Below, one piece after another: positions 1 to 12,348 of a stretch of DNA of 64,000 nucleotides. Numbering within the stretch: position 1 is the stretch's first letter; every line of letters starts with the position of its first letter. The translations under genes and the position numbers were made by a program. A model generated the notes under the pieces. The model saw only the letters and a program-made list of their open reading frames with translations, did not search any database and was not told the origin of the DNA. Origin of the DNA: Hymenoscyphus infarciens (Eukaryota > Ascomycota > Leotiomycetes > Helotiales > Helotiaceae); the NCBI GenBank assembly GCA_001414345.1, contig LLCB01000288.1, positions 1 to 64,000 of the forward strand, written 5' to 3'.

Positions 1-1097
1 TAGTACTACGAAACTCTAGAGTAGTACTACTAGAAATAGCCTTTTATATATAAATAGATATTTATATATAAAGAAAGCTTTATTTAAGTTATAATATACT
101 TTACTTTAGTAGTAGTACTACGAAACTCTAGAGTAATACTACTAGAAATAGTCTTATTATATATAAATAGATATTTATATATAAAGAAAGCTTTATTTAA
201 GTTATAATATATTTATTTCAGTAGTAGTACTATAAAACTCTAGAGTAGTACTACTAGAAATAGTCTTATTCTATATAGATAGATATTTATATATAAAGAA
301 AGCTTTATTTAAAATATATACTTTACTTTAGTAGCAGTACTACGAAACTCTAGAATAGTACTACTAGAAATACTCTTATTATTTATAAATAGATATTTAT
401 ATCTAAAGAAAGCTTTATTTAAAATATTAAATACTTTACTTTAGTAGTAGTACTACGAAACTTTAGAGTAGTACTACTAGAAATAGTCTTATTATATATA
501 GATAGATATTTATATATAAAGAAAGCTTTATTTAAAATATATACTTTACTTTAGTAGTAGTACTATAAAACTCTAGAGTAGTACTACTAGAAATACTCTT
601 ATTATATATAAAGAGATATTTATAGATAAAGAAAGCTTTATTTATAATATAATATACTTTACTTTAGTAGTATTACTATAAAACTCTAGAGTAGTACTAC
701 TAGAAATAGCCTTTTTTATATAAATAGATATTTATATATAAAGAAAGCTTTATTTAAGTTATAATATATTTATTTTAGTAGTAGTACTACGAAACTCTAG
801 AGTAGTACTACTAGAAATAGTCTTATTCTATATAGATAGATATTTATATATAAAGAAAGCTTTATTTAAGTTATAATATACTTTACTTTAGTAGTAGTAC
901 TACGAAACCTTAGAGTAGTACTACTAGAAGTAGCTTTATTATATATAAATAGATATTTATATATAAAGAAGGCTTTATTTAAAATATAAAATACTTTACT
1001 TTAGTAGTAGTACTACGAAGCTCTAGAGTAGTCCTACTAGAAATATCTTTATTATATATTAATAGATATTTATATATAGAAAAAGTTTTATTTAAAA
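1..1097. repeat. Satellite array, ten units of 110-113 bp
   Basis: Ten head-to-tail units; the landmark GAAACTCTAGAG (or a one- or two-base variant) recurs near 10, 122, 234, 344, 457, 567, 680, 791, 904 and 1017. Each unit carries two copies of the perfect palindrome GTAGTACTAC on either side of a CTCTAGAG palindrome, followed by an AT-rich tail with AAAGAAAGCTTTATTTA. Units differ mostly by transitions such as TACG to TATA, as expected of RIP. The array starts mid-unit at base 1, so it continues to the left. No coding potential is visible. It could be pericentromeric or subtelomeric satellite or an array inside a transposon; the sequence alone does not decide. Confidence 0.9.
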
Positions 1098-3165
1098 TAA
1101 AACTAAAGATAGTACTATATCTATTTAAAGAAGTAAATACACTATAGCTTTTAAGTTTACTATATAAACTATAGATTTTAACTATTAGAAAAGGTTTAAT
1201 ATAATAACTTCCTCTACTTCTATCTTTTTATCTCTCGTTCTACTCTTTATATCCTTCTCTCTATTACTTATAATATACGATCTACTTTCTCCTTAGCCTC
1301 CTCTTAAATCATATTTACTCTCTACTCTAACTTAATATCTAAGTCCCTATTTACCTCTTTTACTATTTTATTACTCTTCTCTTCTAAGATAAGGTCTCTT
1401 TCCTTAAAACCCTACTCCTCCTCTTTAATCTTACCTATAGCCCTTTCCCTCTTATCTTCTAATACTATCTCTTATTCCTTAATACTCTACTCCTCTTCTT
1501 AAATCTTGCCTATAATACCTTTATTTAACTACTCTTAAACATCTTCCTATACCTCCTTAAATAATATACCCTATAATATAGCTAAAAATATTTAAGTATT
1601 CTTCTTAAGTTATTAAGTTAAATAAATCTATTATAATAACTAAATATAATAAAGATAATTTTACTAATCTAGAATCTACTTTTAGCTAATATATAGTATA
1701 GAATTACAAAGTTATTAGAAAAATGGTTTTAAATATAGATTATAGTAGTTAGTTAAGCTAAGTTTAAAGTAGGTACTAATAAGTAATAAAGCGTTTAGAG
1801 TTTTACTTTTATAAGATAGATAGTTAAAGAGAATAAAGTTAGGCTTCTTTAGCTATTCCTAGTACTAAAGTAAATACTTAATATATAATAGTTATAAATA
1901 GATATAAGTATTTATAGTATTATCTTAACTTATATTATACTAAATAAAGTTTAAGACTATAAGGTATTATAAGGTAAGAGGTAATTAAGAAGTCACCTAA
2001 ATAGTATAATTACTAAGGTATTAGAATATATTTTATAATTATTAAACATATATATAAACTACTTATAATCCTAAGCCTAAGCCTAATTTTAATCCTCTTA
2101 GCTAATCTTAAAGTAAGCTAAATAACACCTAATCTAAAGTCTTAAGCTAAGCTATCTTAAATTTTTATCTAAATCTAAAGTATAAAAGTACTAAAGTCTC
2201 TTAAACCTAATTCTAATCTTTCTTAATATTAAGTATAAGCTAATTTATATAATTACCTTAATTACTTTAACAACGCTTCCTTAGTATAAAAAAGGCTAGA
2301 GATTATTAATACTTCTTTATAAGTAGCTTATATTTAATACTAAGATAGTTAAAAAGAGTATAAACTATAGCTAGGTAGTTCTTCTAAATAGCTCTTTCTA
2401 TACTAACTATAAACACTTTATTATATTCGTCTATTACCTTAAAATAGTATTCGAGATTAGAATTATACTTATCTTAGAAAGCATAAATCTTAGGAGTAGT
2501 AAATAAGTTAATAGAAGTATAGCTAGATAGCTAGTTATAAGGTATAAGATTATAGTAGATATATAAACTAAGTAATTAAGTATCTATAAGATAATTAGAA
2601 AGTAGAATATTAAAGATAAAGATATACTTATAATATTATAGGTTATAAAGTTTCTAATACTACTCTATATTTCTCTCTAGTAGAAAGAGAGCTTTAGCTA
2701 CTCTAATATAGCGTTCTCTATTAAGAGAGACCTAGATTAATAATAATAGACTAAGAGTAAAGACTCTATTAGTAAAATATTTAACTTAACTATTCTATAT
2801 TATATTTATAATATTTTAAGAAGCCTATTCGTTCTTAACTTAGACACTTTTAATAGATTTAACCTATTCTATAATAACCTTAGATATTAAATCAAGTTTA
2901 GAGAGAACCTAGTATTAAGACAATCCTAGTAATATAACACTTAGTATTAGTATTAGCGTTATACTACATAATAGAGGCAGATTATAATTATAATAATAGT
3001 AGATCTAATAGATGTTTTATATTAAAAACAGTTATTATAATTTATAATAAGAACGTAGTTAAGAGAGTTATAAGAAGATATTATCTACTATTTCTTAAAT
3101 CGTATTATTAATCTATTATAGAGTTATAGAGTTATAATAATTATATTTATTTATATAATACCTAG
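1098..3165. mobile_element. AT-rich RIP-degraded repeat relic
   Basis: About 2 kb of very AT-rich sequence with stops in all frames and no intact gene. It ends abruptly near 3165, where composition returns to about 45-50% GC. The part from 1200 to 1560 is strongly pyrimidine-rich on the plus strand, so the minus strand is purine-rich and reads as a broken frame (separate entry). This composition is what RIP leaves of a transposon. The family cannot be named from what survives. Confidence 0.7.
1200..1980 (-). pseudogene. Ghost reading frame of a RIP-mutated element
   Basis: One minus-strand frame can be followed from about 1980 down to 1200 with stops that, as far as I read it, are only TAA or TAG, never TGA. 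They sit where Gln codons (CAA, CAG) would give a sensible protein, and CpA-to-TpA change is the RIP preference. Between 1560 and 1200 the frame is rich in Glu, Lys, Arg and Ile, for example ERAIGKIKEEE, with a repeated Gly-Lys-Ile-x-Glu-Glu-Glu pattern typical of a coiled coil. The part above 1600 is more AT-biased and less diagnostic, because random AT-rich DNA also yields Leu, Ile, Tyr, Asn and stops. The parent protein is not recognised; a transposon-encoded protein is the likely source. Confidence 0.45.
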
Positions 3166-4993
3166 GCTACAGGGGTTTCAGCCTTGTTATGCCTTATCCA
3201 CGACTTACAACGTGGCCTAAGAAGGCCTAGCAGGGGGTGCAGGACATATGCCAGAGGTGCAAAGCACTGATTTCGAAATTTCCGAGGCGCAATAATAGTT
3301 TGCTAGCTTATCTTATACTAGGTAAAAAATAACTCATATCGCGAGAGATGAGGGTGGGTTTTCTGGGATAAGTAGAGAAAAAGTTTTGGAATTGCACGGG
3401 TGGGTGGAAGCAGATCACGTTACTGACTAGTTTCTGTACGTCCCCTCACCTGTTTTCGCTCACACCCAAGAACACAGTTCCAGTATCATGTATTTTTCGA
3501 GATCTTGAGGCTCATGCCGCTCGAGAATTAGTGATAGATCTAATCATTGTCTTTCCAGCCGGTCTCTACCTACCTACCTTGCCAAATTTCAAAATTTCAT
3601 GCGTATGCAGCATATGTATCTTGAACCAACTTCCTAATCGCTCCCGAAGAGTCAACTCCCCGATAATTACTCCAAGTATGATCTAGCAATCCTATCAAAA
3701 CAATTAGCAAAGCCGAACCCAAACCCCATCTCCATGCCTATTCCCATAAAAAATCCACTTGTCAGAAAAATATAAAATGAAAATGAAAGAAGAACATAAC
3801 ATATCATAACTCTCATCCTTATCCCTCCCCCCCTGCCTCGTATAATAACTCCCCGCAAAAGCACCCAAACCATCCACCACAAACTTCTCTACACTATAAG
3901 CCCCGCCAAACAAGGAGCATACCCCCCTTCCACTCCCCAGCACTATCGTCCATACTTCGTCCCCACTCACGGCGAATTCCCCCGTCTTCTTCACAACATC
4001 AAACCCATCCCTCTGTAAATCGTACAATTACCCGAGATTTTCTCATCATACTGATGGATTTTCAACATGGTTTTATTGGATCAAGGGTAGGTGCAGATAT
4101 CGAGGTGGAAGTTAGAGAGTCCAGGAGGGTTGAGCCGGCTGCTAGGGCTTGCAAACTTGAAATGCTGTTGAGGTCTCACAAAGTCATCTTCAACAGCAGA
4201 AGTGAAGAAAAGAAGAAAAGAAGACCTGAAAATTGCAAACCGGCAAGTAACGAGTGCATTAGGTTGAGAAAGAACTTTCATAAACAGAAGAGATATTCGC
4301 CTCAATTGAATACAGCGTGAACTTCAGGAAAGAATTCGAGGGCCAACCCCGCTTCTTCAAATGACACACCACTCAATAGCATTGCAAAGAGTACGGCGAG
4401 TCCCTCGAAACAAACACAGAAGCCTAAGAAGGGAAAATGAAGAAATGCTTGAGAAATCAAAATTGATGGTGCATCGGGATTTGATGCTTGAAAACTTGAT
4501 CGAAAAAGGGATGCAGCTCGGCCACAGTCACAAATTGTGAGGATGCGAAGAGAAATGAGAATGCATAAGAAGACTAGGCTGGCCATTACGATACAGCAGA
4601 GGTACTAGTAGATCTGACTTTGAATAACTCTTAGGAAACGAATTGTTGAGGTAGACTTCTCGATGATTGAAGTTGGTTCGGTTGGGTTGAGGGTCGCTGG
4701 ACTAGGGTGTTCCTCTGAACAAGCAATTCGATTCAAGTCGACGCTTCGTCTTATTTTCGGACTACAACAGAGCCCTAGAGAGAGTTAGGGTTAGGGTTGA
4801 ATATAAGGTTCTTACAAGATCCGGATTATTCTCGGACCGCCGGGCTCACCGTGGGCCTCGGTTCCCCATCTTGAAGCTTCTCTCTGAACGAAGGGCACTA
4901 GAATCATTTCACGACAACAACTTCTGTGACCTTGTTCACCTGAGCTACCAAAACAACAAAGCCTAATGCTTCCTCTCCCACTCCCACGATAGC
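3166..4993. other. Stretch without a convincing gene
   Basis: Normal-composition DNA between the RIP block and PEX2. Minus-strand frames at 4302-4586 (hydrophobic N-terminus), 4081-4305 and 3704-4027 lie end to end but could not be joined by credible introns, so they are not called. TTAGGGTTAGGGTT occurs near 4787-4800, about 200 bp before the PEX2 start. It resembles telomere repeat but is short enough to be a promoter motif of the Tbf1/Myb-binding kind. The last 200 bp presumably hold the PEX2 promoter. Confidence 0.4.
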
Positions 4994-6418
4994 ATGGTCT
5001 CCAACGACTTTGCCCTCGCGCAGCAGCGCCTCGCCGCACGACGAGAAGCCCGAGATCGCGATGCTCATGCGCGGATGACCGCCCAGAACGAAGCTTCACG
5101 AGCAGCCCAACAACTCCGCGGCCTCCCCTTTCCCTTTGGACGACTTGGCCAAGTTGGATTGTCGACATGGGATGGCATAAAGGGCCGAGAGGGAACACGC
5201 CCGGCTTTCAGAGTCGGCCAAGTTGATGCGGAATTGTTGGATGAGGAATTGCTAGATCTGCTGAAAGGGCAGGTCGGGGAGGCCTTGAAATATTTCGGTT
5301 CGCATCTACAGGATGATTGGTCGGCAGAGATTTTGCTGGCTTTGAGGGCGGTGCTTTTTAAGCTCACGATTTGGGACCACGATGCGACGTACGGTGCGGC
5401 TTTACAGAATTTGCAGTTTATAGATGCGAGAAATAAAGGGCCGGTACTGGCATCGCCATCACGATGGCAGAAATCACTATATGGGGCGTTCACGGTGGGA
5501 GGGAAATATGCGTGGACAAAATGGGAACACTGGCTGGTGGACAATGACAACGGCTATGATGATCCCAGTCCATTACTGCGAAGGCTATCGCGGCTGTCAG
5601 ACAGCATATCAACCGTTCACTCGACGGCCGCCTTTGTTTCTTTCTTGGTATTCTTGGTAAATGGAAGATATCGTACGATTTTAGACCGGATATTAAGATT
5701 ACGACTGGCTCCTCCCACCAGTCAGGTCAGCCGGGAAATCTCCTTCGAATACTTGAATCGTCAATTAGTATGGCACGCCTTTACCGAATTCTTGCTCTTT
5801 GTTTTACCGCTGGTTGGTATCAGCAGGTGGAGAAGATGGCTGGCAAGAATTTGGAGGAAAACAAAATCTGTCATGACCAGTGGTGGGGAGGAAGAAGAAG
5901 CTATCAAGACTGGCGAATTCTCATTCTTACCAGAAAGAACTTGCGCAATATGCTACCAAGATCAGAACGCACCAACTTCAACTGAAGCAGAGGCTCTTGC
6001 TGCCTCTTCTGGCGTTATTGGGTCTGCGCAAACGGATATCACGAATCCATATGAGACTATTCCATGCGGTTGTATATACTGCTTCGTATGTCTGGCGAGC
6101 AGGCTTGAGGCCGAGGAAGGAGAAGGATGGACATGTTTGAGATGTGGAGAAGAAGTCAAGGAATGCAAACCCTGGAGTGGGGATGTTATCGAGGAGAACA
6201 GCAAACCATCAACATCTACCAAAACCGTGGGCTTCATAGAAGAACCTAAAGAGATGGCCGAAATAGAGCCACGCGCCGAAGAAGAGAGTTCATTGTCCGA
6301 GTTGATTACTGACTTTCCGAAAAGCGGGAATTCGTCACCCGGCAATGCCTCCGAGCTAGGGGATGAAGAAGCATTCGACGAAGAAGCTGAAGGAGAGATT
6401 GAATACGATGATGATTGA
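4994..6418 (+). CDS. pex2: Peroxisome biogenesis factor 2, RING-finger peroxin
   Basis: A 474-residue single-exon protein. PEX2 is one of three RING peroxins (with PEX10 and PEX12) forming the peroxisomal-membrane ubiquitin ligase that ubiquitinates the import receptor PEX5 so it can be recycled. Residues about 80-290 match the Pex2/Pex12 N-terminal membrane domain, with hydrophobic segments near 210-223 and 262-275. A RING follows: C317-x2-C320, C358-x-C360-x2-C363-x2-C366 and C381-x2-C384. The ligand usually His in C3HC4 RINGs is Cys360 here; I believe fungal PEX2 proteins share this, from memory. The C-terminal 80 residues are acidic and low-complexity. The ATG at 4994 is the first in a long open frame, and the N-terminus is Arg/Ala-rich. 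No intron is needed. Confidence 0.9.
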   Translation: MVSNDFALAQQRLAARREARDRDAHARMTAQNEASRAAQQLRGLPFPFGRLGQVGLSTWDGIKGREGTRPAFRVGQVDAELLDEELLDLLKGQVGEALKYFGSHLQDDWSAEILLALRAVLFKLTIWDHDATYGAALQNLQFIDARNKGPVLASPSRWQKSLYGAFTVGGKYAWTKWEHWLVDNDNGYDDPSPLLRRLSRLSDSISTVHSTAAFVSFLVFLVNGRYRTILDRILRLRLAPPTSQVSREISFEYLNRQLVWHAFTEFLLFVLPLVGISRWRRWLARIWRKTKSVMTSGGEEEEAIKTGEFSFLPERTCAICYQDQNAPTSTEAEALAASSGVIGSAQTDITNPYETIPCGCIYCFVCLASRLEAEEGEGWTCLRCGEEVKECKPWSGDVIEENSKPSTSTKTVGFIEEPKEMAEIEPRAEEESSLSELITDFPKSGNSSPGNASELGDEEAFDEEAEGEIEYDDD

Positions 6419-6830
6419 GATGAAAACTTTAATGCTTCTACTATTTTGTAACACCAAATGGGGAGGTGTACTGGCGTTGAGGGGGAGGAAATTATATCGG
6501 TCAGTGTTTTTCAACTGATACCCAATTTTGGATGCATTTTGATGTATTCAAGCTTGAACTAAATTAACAAGTTCAAGGAAATTACTTAACTAATTCACTC
6601 AATTCTCGAATATATTTCGTTTATGAATCCTTATTTTCATTTTGCTTGCTGGATCCACAATATTTTACAGCCCTCAAACCAATGACATCATGATATGATG
6701 GAATGCGCTAAGTAGCATGCTTTATTTTTTCAAGACAACCACTCAATCTCCTTCAATCACTTGGCTTCATATTCCTTGTCATACATCAATACCTCTCCTT
6801 GAACTCGCTTACACATAACGATTTCTCGAA
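6419..6830. promoter_or_regulatory. Intergenic region, PEX2 3' end and antiporter promoter
   Basis: A 412-bp gap between two plus-strand genes. It holds AT-rich sequence after the PEX2 stop and a C/T-rich stretch from about 6730 to 6830 leading to the antiporter ATG, as is common in fungal core promoters. No specific binding site is claimed. Confidence 0.4.
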
Positions 6831-8391
6831 ATGTGGGAGCAACTCGAACTCACAGGTCCACACATCGCCTACCTAACCTTCACCTCTTTCCTCATTTCCT
6901 ACGCCCTGTTTTCGAGATTCATAAGAAACCACCTCCATCTCTCTGAACCTCCCCTAGCTGTCCTGTTTGGTATCTTACTTGGTCCTTATGTTTTGAATTG
7001 GATTACACCTGTGAAATGGGGGTTTAATGATGAGACGATGCAGGAGATTACTAGGATTATTGTTGGGATTCGTATGTCACCTCCCGAACTCCGAGCCAAG
7101 AGTTGGGTTATATGAAGGGCCAAGTGGAAGGAGTAGTAAAGGAAAAGTGATATACTAACATCCTCCAGAATGTTTCGCGGTCGGCATCGAACTCCCAAAA
7201 CTCTACTTCACCCGCCATTGGAAATCCGTCCTCTACTTCCTCGGCCCAATCATGTTCTTCTCTTGGGCTGTAACGAGTCTTTTTGCATACTTGATTTTCA
7301 AAACCAGTCTGGCTACGGCCCTAATCGTTGGGGCTTGTCTCTCACCCACCGACCCGGTGTTAGCTGCAAGCGTACTTTCAAAATCAAAATTCAGTTCTAG
7401 AGTTCCGAGGAGATTGAGACATCTTCTTGGGGCGGAGAGTGCGTGCAATGATGGTGTTTCCTTCCCATTTCTTTATATCGGAATCATGGCTTTCAAATAC
7501 TACGCCCCGGGAGAAGCTATTGGACAATGGTTCCTAATAACCGTCCTCTGGCAATGTACTTTCGGCATCACACTCGGTCTCACAATCGGTACTATAGCCA
7601 ACAAAGCTCTCCGATTCTCGGATACACGAGGATATATCTCGCAATCCTCATTTGTAGTTTTCTACTTGCTTTTAGCTGTTTTCTCGGTAGGAGCAGGATC
7701 GATACTTGGTTCCGATGATTTTCTGGTTGCGTTTGGTGCGGGAGTTGGGTTTGCGCATGATGGCTGGTTCTCGAGGAAAACGAAGAGTTTGCCGTTCCCT
7801 ACAATTATTGATATGATGCTGAACTCTGGTCTCTTTGTCTTTTTCGGGTCTTTTATCCCTTTCAAAGATTTCTTGCCTCGTTCTGTTACGCCGGATGTTG
7901 GGATTTGGCAACTTGGACTTTTTCTCGTTCTTGTTTTGCTGTTTAGGAGGATACCTGTTGTGCTCGCTTTCAAAAGGTTTATCCCGGATGTTAGGACCTA
8001 CCGCGAAGCCTTATTTTGCGGCCATTTTGGACCCATGGGTGTTGGTGCTCTTTTCCTTGCGATAGAGGCGAGGGCGCAGTTGGAGACTGGGACTAGTATT
8101 CCGAAACCGCGACCAGATCCGAGACTTGAGGGTAGGCCGAACCATGAGTTGAGTGAGAAAGAGAAAGCTGTCTTTTTGATATGGCCGGTTATATGTTTTG
8201 TCGTCCTGGGAAGTACGATGGTTCATGGGTTGAGTACTTTGGGCATCAGTGTTGTGGGACATTACTCTAGGGAGGAGGGGGAGAGGAGTCGGTTACTGGG
8301 GGGAGAGACGGAGGGCTTGGGGGGGATGGTGCATGAGGGTGGGGGTGGGGAAAGTGAGCCTGAGATTAGTGGGACGGATGAGGAGTTGTGA
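6831..8391 (+). CDS. NHA1-type Na+(K+)/H+ antiporter, two exons
   Basis: Exons are 6831-7071 and 7169-8391, about 487 residues. The 97-bp intron has donor GTATGT, branch point TACTAAC at 7153 and acceptor CCAG. Splicing creates GIQCFAVGIELPKLYF, the conserved block after the third membrane segment of fungal plasma-membrane Nha1 antiporters, and so confirms the junction. Other family signatures are ACLSPTDPVLAASVL (acidic transport site), GAESACNDGVSFPFLY and CGHFGPMGVGALF. About 10-12 hydrophobic segments are visible. The family expels Na+, K+ or Li+ in exchange for protons and helps control cytosolic pH. The cytosolic tail after the last membrane segment is short (about 45 residues) and Gly/Glu-rich, unlike the several-hundred-residue tail of S. 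cerevisiae Nha1, so regulation through that tail is probably reduced. Without splicing it would look like a 94-residue and a 379-residue frame. Confidence 0.88.
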
Positions 8392-11300
8392 GGTGTAATT
8401 ATATTAGGATGGGAATCGGGTGCGAAAGGGAGGAGTTGAGGTTGAAGGTCGGGGTTTTGTATGGATCGGAATGGGTATTGGTACTTTATGTAAATTGACT
8501 GGGTTCGTCAATCTGATTGTTTCTTCGGGTTTTCTCGCTTGACCTCTTACTGGCACGACAATCTTGAATATTGGGGGAGAAGGAAATTGCAACTACTCTT
8601 TTCCAATGAATCTCTCGTTCCGGGAAATAACGGCGATTGTACTGAACGTGCCCCGAAATGCTCCCCTTTTTTGGTTGCAAGCCGCAAGGTGCGATTCTTG
8701 GGTTGCCCTGGAATTGCAAGCTTTACTTTTTTCCCCCGAGGTTCGTATCCCTTCCACTGAAAGGGCTCTGAGGGGTAAACTGAGCTGTCAAATTGTCCTC
8801 AAATATTCGAGACGACGAGATCATTTTTCATTTCGTTAAGAGATGGACATGATGTGATCGTCGAGCCCGAAAAAGAGATAACAGGAAACTAGGAACGATA
8901 ACTCTACTCTAAAAATCTGGGAACAGGCCACTTGAACCCTTGAATTTATACGCTGAAGCCGGAGATTGCGAGTGATGAATTTCCTTGACGGAGTGGGAAA
9001 AGAACTCTATACGGAATATTTTGAGGAAAAAGAGTTGCTAGAACCTAGAAGGTATGTGAGCTGGCCATGGTAAAAATACATGATGATACCTAGCAATAGC
9101 CGATGCGGAACTTAAGCCATAATTCAAACCAACTTGGCATTGTGTCGGAAAAGACATCAATGATACGAAGGAGGGAGAGATTATGACAAACTTTGGAAGG
9201 GATTTAGAATCCGCGAAAGAGGCCACCAGGCCAGACACGTGATAGTGACCGTTTCTCGCAATTATTTCGGTCGAGTTCGGCATCGGTCAACAACACCAAA
9301 ACAACTCACACCCATCAAAACGATCCTAGGGAGTTGGTTCCGACGTGTCGGGTGTCGAGTTGTCGCCCTCGCCCTCCTCCGCTCCTCTTCGAATGCTTCT
9401 TCCGTGTGGATTCCGCGGATACTGTCGCTGTTGCGGGCGAGAGAACCAAAGATGCTTGAAGAGCGCTTGCTTGCGAAGAGAATGAACAGTCAAGAGAACA
9501 AAAAACGTCGAAAAATTGGGGAGAAGGGGGGGGGAACGTACCTACGGCCGCTTCCTTCCACTAGCAACACAGGAAAATGCAAGAGGATGACTGTGTAAAA
9601 GGGCGTTGCAGATGTCATATATCTGATCCAAGATTACCCCCCAAGTCGTACGCCACCAATTCTCCGCCAGCGTCGTTGATTTCGGTATCGAAACACGGCA
9701 TTTCTGTCGACATCTTCAACCTCTTATTTTCCCCATGCTACCTTATCGCTGCAGTCTTCGCCCCCAGACCGCTTCGCCTTGTGCGTCACTACGTCTGCAT
9801 GTGCCGGCTTTGCACGTCTGGTGTGCAACACATTTGATATTATTAATGGTCAACTCGATGACAAAAATTGCTGACCTGCACCTCAAAACGGTTGCTGACA
9901 CCACCACCAGACGCCCGCTCATTGAACCAATTGTACAAACAACACACCGGCATGGCCGATACTAGCTGATACACGTTGTCTGCTTCTTCCAAGACTCCCC
10001 GATCAAATGAGCACGTTATGATTGCTCAGTTTTCCTCAGAGAATCGGACGAGAATGACGATGAAGAAAAGAGAATGGGCGTGATACCTGCCTATTGCAGA
10101 CGTCCACCATCGTCCAGACATCGTAGTTACCCATCTTGGGGGGTGGTTGCGGTGTAGATTCCACAGAATGTAGCCAGACACTGTTAGGTATTGGTTCTTT
10201 ACCACGCATACCATCTTCGCTAGTACTCCTAGCGATCCCTTTATTTCCATTTTGACCGCCTCTCTCAAATACGGATTGGATGGCTACCAGGATCGAAAAC
10301 TGCAGCCTGGATTCTCCGGATCGATGGTCAACAGGGGCTCCTGAGAACTTCGAAGTTCAATTAAGGATTAGACTATTTTGGGGCTGCGCCTTGGCTCCTT
10401 CTCATGGAGACCAATCATGAACGAGGATATTGCGGCCGACAGCCCCGCCCTCGTAGTCCCAAAATGTCACCTTTTTGCGCAATTAGCATTACGCCCATTT
10501 TCCCAAACGGGAAAATAGGTCGATTTCGGCGTCTCATCGGTGATTTTGATCGATCTTTTGATCATCGACATTTCTTCAATTTTTCCTTGTAGGAATCAGG
10601 GGGCATCTTGCATTCTTCATACAAGCAACCCCGCGGGGAGGATGGAGGTTGCATATACGAATTTTGGCTGCTCTTTGATACGGGAAAGGACCGAACGGTA
10701 GCACTGTAGGGATCTGGCTTTCACGATGCTTGTCCAGTCGACTCCCTTTAGTTTCACTCAAGCCACAAACGACTTCCTACATGCAGGTAGGTACATTTAT
10801 CGTTGGGTGGTCTTTCCGACGGATTCCACACTACTATGAAATTGGCAGCTTGTTTCTACGAACCATGTACGCCTTATCATTACGAAGGGGGAAAAGTAGG
10901 GATAAGCCTTACTGCAGGGTACACGAAGTAACCCTGATACGTTTCCTTGATGCCATGTGCGTTTTGTGGCTTCATCTCTTCCAGAAACCGTCCCGTGTTT
11001 TCTTTCCCTCACTACAACAATGAATATGGGATGAATTATTCAGACAAAATTTGCAGTTCCTATTTCTTTCCCAACCGGAATATCTTTGCTCAACTAATAT
11101 TTCTTAGCCTCGAGTTATGTTTTCAAAGCACCCAAAGTATCCTGACAATTTGTCACTCCAACGGCTGGCGAGACGCTTTAGGAAAATGGATACCTTCACC
11201 CCGGCTGTGGGTTAGTGTACTTGGCGAGTGAACTGCCACATCTCTTCGTCTGGATCCTGGGGCCGGAAAGATCTACTTCTAGTAAATTTACGGTCAAATC

Positions 11301-12348
11301 CGTCCAATGGCCGTCAAGATGGACGCAATAGCTCTTCGCTTGTCGTAATTCGTACTCCTCAAAGTGTATCCCGCCGGCCTGCACCATGAATTCATCGGGT
11401 ACTTTGAGGTTACCCGGGGAAGTACCAAGAAAATTAGCAAAGAATAGTTTGGTTCCTACGGCATGAACCCCCCAAATGAGTTCCTCCGATGGTACCTCTT
11501 TCGTCGATCTACTTTACAGAGCTTTCAGGTGAGTTTTCCTTCTTACGTCGTTCTTTCAAGGTTCCGCACCCTGGTAGGATATCGAACGCCAATACGTCTG
11601 TATGGGTTTTTCCCTTCCTGTTTTTCCTCCAACGTTGCATTCCATAGCCTCTATCAGCCTCATGATGGCGAAATGTCGAGTTTGTCATTTTCGTGGCAAT
11701 TCTGCACATTTCTGAAGAAGCTTTAATAATTGATAGAGATTTGGACACAGGGCTGAAATCGCTACCGGGCCTGCAGGCCTCTGCATGTTTTTGAAGAATG
11801 GAATGTTGGGCGACAGAATAACTCTATTTTGATTACAGTGGGACCACAGGAATCGAGGATCAAATAGAAACTTGATTTGAGATTAAATGTGGAAGACATA
11901 TTCAAGCGCACACCTGGAGGACGTTGTACTGGCTTCTTCTTTGCTGACAATGTGGTTCCCCTGCTGACAGAAGGGCTGACCATCTTGGCATAGCAGCCAA
12001 AGGCAACAGGGGTGGGATTGGTCCTCATCATCCCCATGCATATGGTATACACAAATCACTGGGTGCGGTGCTCGATATGAGGGCGGCGGATGGTGACAGT
12101 GCGGAGCTTAGACTATTTCTGAGAGGAGACCTGTAAGTATACTTGGCTCCCACCTCAGTTTGAATGCGGAGTATTCTTCATATCTTTCTCTTCAAGTGTT
12201 TCATTATTAATACCTGCCCCCTTCCTCCTCCTTCCCAAGTTCAGAAACCAAGCCTTTCATCCTCGAATCCTCACCCCACACAGGACCTCGAGTATTAAGC
12301 AATACACAGTTTGGGTCAAATACAACACACTTTCAGCTCCACCCCATC
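8392..12348. other. Gene-poor intergenic stretch of 4.0 kb
   Basis: No frame here exceeds about 120 codons and none resembles a known family. Candidates at 9239-9598 (plus) and 11762-12052 (minus) lack domains and plausible introns. Composition is ordinary (not RIP-like). A poly-G run lies near 9528. The last few hundred bases are C/T-rich and probably promote the downstream regulator. I see nothing else that can be supported. Confidence 0.5.

Noticed and set aside
1..1097. Possible CRISPR array
   Set aside because: Units are near-identical along their whole length, with no unique spacers, and the host is a eukaryote; this is a satellite.
3704..4586. Possible multi-exon minus-strand membrane protein
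   Set aside because: Three frames lie end to end, but no donor/acceptor pairs join them and no family is recognised.
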